Shown piece by piece: positions 62,284 through 64,000 of a stretch of 64,000 bases of DNA. The stretch spans positions 310,001 through 374,000 of the forward strand of contig JAFDZW010000005.1 in assembly GCA_018266755.1 (NCBI GenBank), given 5' to 3'. This DNA is from Bacteroidota bacterium. GTDB lineage: Bacteria > Bacteroidota > Ignavibacteria > Palsa-1295. The notes beneath the pieces were generated by a model, which was not told the origin of the DNA, did no database searches, and saw only the letters and a program-made list of their open reading frames with translations. How positions within the stretch are numbered: position 1 is the stretch's first letter; each line of letters starts with the position of its first letter. The translations under genes and the position numbers were made by a program.

Positions 62284-62457
62284 TCAGAGTTCGATCTTGA
62301 CCGTAAAATCACGGCCACAATTGGAGCACTTGTAGACCACAGTAATCCAATTGTTGAGTTCGTCATACATGAGCTCGTAAAGTTCTCCCCCACAATCTCT
62401 ATAAATGCATTTGGCAAGTTCGACGTCGTATTTGCGTTCTGGTAGTTGGTCATTCAT
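62284..62457 (-). CDS. Small zinc-ribbon protein, 57 aa, overlapping bchH
   Basis: The ATG at 62457 lies eight bases before the stop of bchH ends (ATGAATGA), so the gene is translationally coupled to it. The product MNDQLPERKYDVELAKC continues with CIYRDCGGELYE and KCSNCGRDF. The two pairs (Cys17, Cys22 and Cys44, Cys47) form a likely zinc ribbon. A protein of this size next to a chelatase subunit could be a metal-binding or RNA-binding accessory factor, but that is inference. Not a family I recognise. Confidence 0.6.
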   Translation of the reverse strand: MNDQLPERKYDVELAKCIYRDCGGELYELMYDELNNWITVVYKCSNCGRDFTVKIEL

Positions 62458-64000
62458 TGGCAATTCCCTCGATCATGTGTTCAACAGCGTTAGCAGCATC
62501 GTCAAGCTGCTGTAGCCGCTCGGCCGATGCATCCCAATATCCTCGGTCATGGGCCTCGAACAAACGCTGCGTCATAGCGTGGAACGAGTCAGGGTTGGCT
62601 CGGCGCATGCGTTGCTGCATTTGTTCGTCGGCAACAAAGGTATCATGGACCTCATCGTAAAACCACGACGGGACGGCATTGGCAGTGGCTGACCACCCGT
62701 AGTTATAATCCAGACGCTTCTTTATTTCCTCGACGCCTTCATATCCATGAGCGAGCATCGCCTCGTACCATTTCGGATTCAGCGTCTTGGTTCGGGCTTC
62801 GAGTTGCACGGTTTCCGGCAATGACCGCACAACGGGCGTTGCTGTCGTCGTGTCGGCAACATATGCCGCCGGCGCGGAGCCTCGTGTGACTGCTGCAAGA
62901 TTGGTCAGCCCTCCGAGATACTCGTAGTAATGGTCGACATCGGAAATCCCGATCTCGGACGAGTCCAGGTTCTGATAGGTCATGTCGATGTACGACGCAA
63001 GCGACTGCAGGACAGCCGTCGCAGCAGCCTCATCACGATGCTTCCCGAAACTGTATCCCTTGCGTTTGGCAAAGATGGATGCAAGATCGGATTGCTCGTT
63101 CCAGTTACCCGACATCACCATATAATCGACATTGGTCCCGTACGAACCGCTCGCGTTTGAAAACACTCGATAGGCCGATGCTTCGACATCGGTACCGCGG
63201 GACTGAAGCTCGAGCGTGTGTTTTCGGACAAAGTTTTGATCGATGGGCTCATCAAGTGTTGCGACAAGTCGGACGGCTGCATCGAGCATACCCATGTGAT
63301 GGGCGAACATATCACGGAAAATGCCGCTAACGGTCATGACGACGTCAATGCGTGGGCGCCCGAGTTGTTCGATGGGAATAACGTGCAGTCTGGTCATATT
63401 CCCAAGCGCATCGGGACGGGGTTCGACGCCAAGAAGATGGTAAGCTTGCGCGATGGCCTCGCCGCCGGTTTTGATATTATCGAGCCCCCACAACACAAGG
63501 CCGATACACTCCGGAAGCCTGCCATCATTATCACGGATCGCCCGATCGAGGAGCTGCTTAACCGTCGTAGCGGCCAATGTGATCGCAACCGGCGACGGCA
63601 TCGCAAGAGGGTTTAACGATGTAATATTCCGACCGACCGGTAATGCAGCAGGTACACGGAGCAAGTCACCTCCAGGCCCAGGTGGGGTATACTGGCCGCT
63701 CAGCGCCGCAACGAGAGGCCTGATTTCGTCGGATTCAACAAGGCGGTCAACGACATCCGACAGAAAACGAATGGATGTCGCGACTTCATCCCGGTTACCT
63801 TTTGTCGAGTTCGCCGCCCCAAGCGTTAGTGCGGCGTCACGACCATCGTCGAGCAGGGCTTCGATGATCTGCGGAGCAGTCGGCACAAGATCGTGTAGTG
63901 CGGCGATGCCTAATTCCGGGCGCTCGAACTTTGCCAGTTCTTCCAATAGATCCTGTTGTACAGCTCGCACCGGTGTTTGCCCGATAATACGCAATCCGAG
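62450..64000 (-). CDS. bchH: Magnesium chelatase subunit H (BchH/ChlH type), C-terminal 517 aa (runs off the window)
   Basis: The frame is open to the window edge and carries the C-terminal domain of the large chelatase subunit. Motifs include LVLWGLDNIKTGGEAIAQAY, RPRIDVVMTVSGIFRDMF, NFVRKHTLE, YRVFSNASGSYG, YQNLDSSEIGISDVDHYYEY, AYVADTTTA, RTKTLNPKWYEAMLAHGYEG and RGYWDAS. The NASGSYG, NLDSSEI and NPKWYE blocks separate it from cobaltochelatase CobN. BchH holds protoporphyrin IX while BchD and BchI supply ATP-driven magnesium insertion, the first committed step to (bacterio)chlorophyll. Its stop overlaps the start of the zinc-ribbon gene. The N-terminal half lies outside. Confidence 0.88.
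   Translation of the reverse strand, partial: LGLRIIGQTPVRAVQQDLLEELAKFERPELGIAALHDLVPTAPQIIEALLDDGRDAALTLGAANSTKGNRDEVATSIRFLSDVVDRLVESDEIRPLVAALSGQYTPPGPGGDLLRVPAALPVGRNITSLNPLAMPSPVAITLAATTVKQLLDRAIRDNDGRLPECIGLVLWGLDNIKTGGEAIAQAYHLLGVEPRPDALGNMTRLHVIPIEQLGRPRIDVVMTVSGIFRDMFAHHMGMLDAAVRLVATLDEPIDQNFVRKHTLELQSRGTDVEASAYRVFSNASGSYGTNVDYMVMSGNWNEQSDLASIFAKRKGYSFGKHRDEAAATAVLQSLASYIDMTYQNLDSSEIGISDVDHYYEYLGGLTNLAAVTRGSAPAAYVADTTTATPVVRSLPETVQLEARTKTLNPKWYEAMLAHGYEGVEEIKKRLDYNYGWSATANAVPSWFYDEVHDTFVADEQMQQRMRRANPDSFHAMTQRLFEAHDRGYWDASAERLQQLDDAANAVEHMIEGIANE

Overview
The window looks like chromosomal DNA from an uncultured member of the Bacteroidota/Chlorobi superphylum, probably close to Kapabacteria or Ignavibacteria. 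Four large secreted proteins end in type A C-terminal sorting domains of the type IX secretion system (T9SS). A VCBS/ASPIC surface protein, a ligase-associated exonuclease and a BchH-type magnesium chelatase subunit are also present. The BchH fragment at the right edge is the strongest hint of lifestyle: its carrier probably makes (bacterio)chlorophyll. The lineage is inferred from gene content, not from a marker tree.

Region 1 (about 1-17.7 kb) is an AT-richer accessory block read mostly leftwards. It holds the 5' end of hsdM (type I restriction-modification), a GIY-YIG nuclease, an Mrr-type restriction enzyme, a phospholipase D-like nuclease flanked by two paralogous secreted proteins, a membrane protein overlapping a large orphan protein, a DUF3800 module, a PHP-SMC (TrlF-like) ATPase with a small partner, and a PD-(D/E)XK nuclease beside a possible PUA-like protein. 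It reads as a defence island with several orphan gene sets.

Region 2 (about 18-29 kb) has two T9SS cargo proteins and a tight five-gene operon (OB-fold lipoprotein, two-TM protein, DUF4116-like peptide, 20-residue-repeat exported protein, TPR-PrsW intramembrane protease). That operon diverges from a small XRE regulator preceded by a perfect 19-bp dyad.

Region 3 (about 29-35 kb) is a replication module of a mobile element: a ribbon-helix-helix protein, a phage O-like initiator and a primase-helicase fusion, plus small orphan genes and a decayed gene. A GTATTAC motif recurs around the initiator. No integrase or virion gene is visible, so the element type and its ends are open.

Region 4 (about 35-64 kb) is GC-richer housekeeping chromosome. 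It has a copper-monooxygenase-like/ASPIC/cytochrome-like operon, a DUF4139 protein, ispE-clc, lysine 6-transaminase with tryptophan dioxygenase, guaB, a TPR protein, tRNA-Pro, a ligase-associated exonuclease, mdh, a DprE1/DprE2-like pair, dnaE-trxA, an aldehyde dehydrogenase remnant, tRNA-Thr, small genes and bchH. Several strong bidirectional or simple terminators separate these units.
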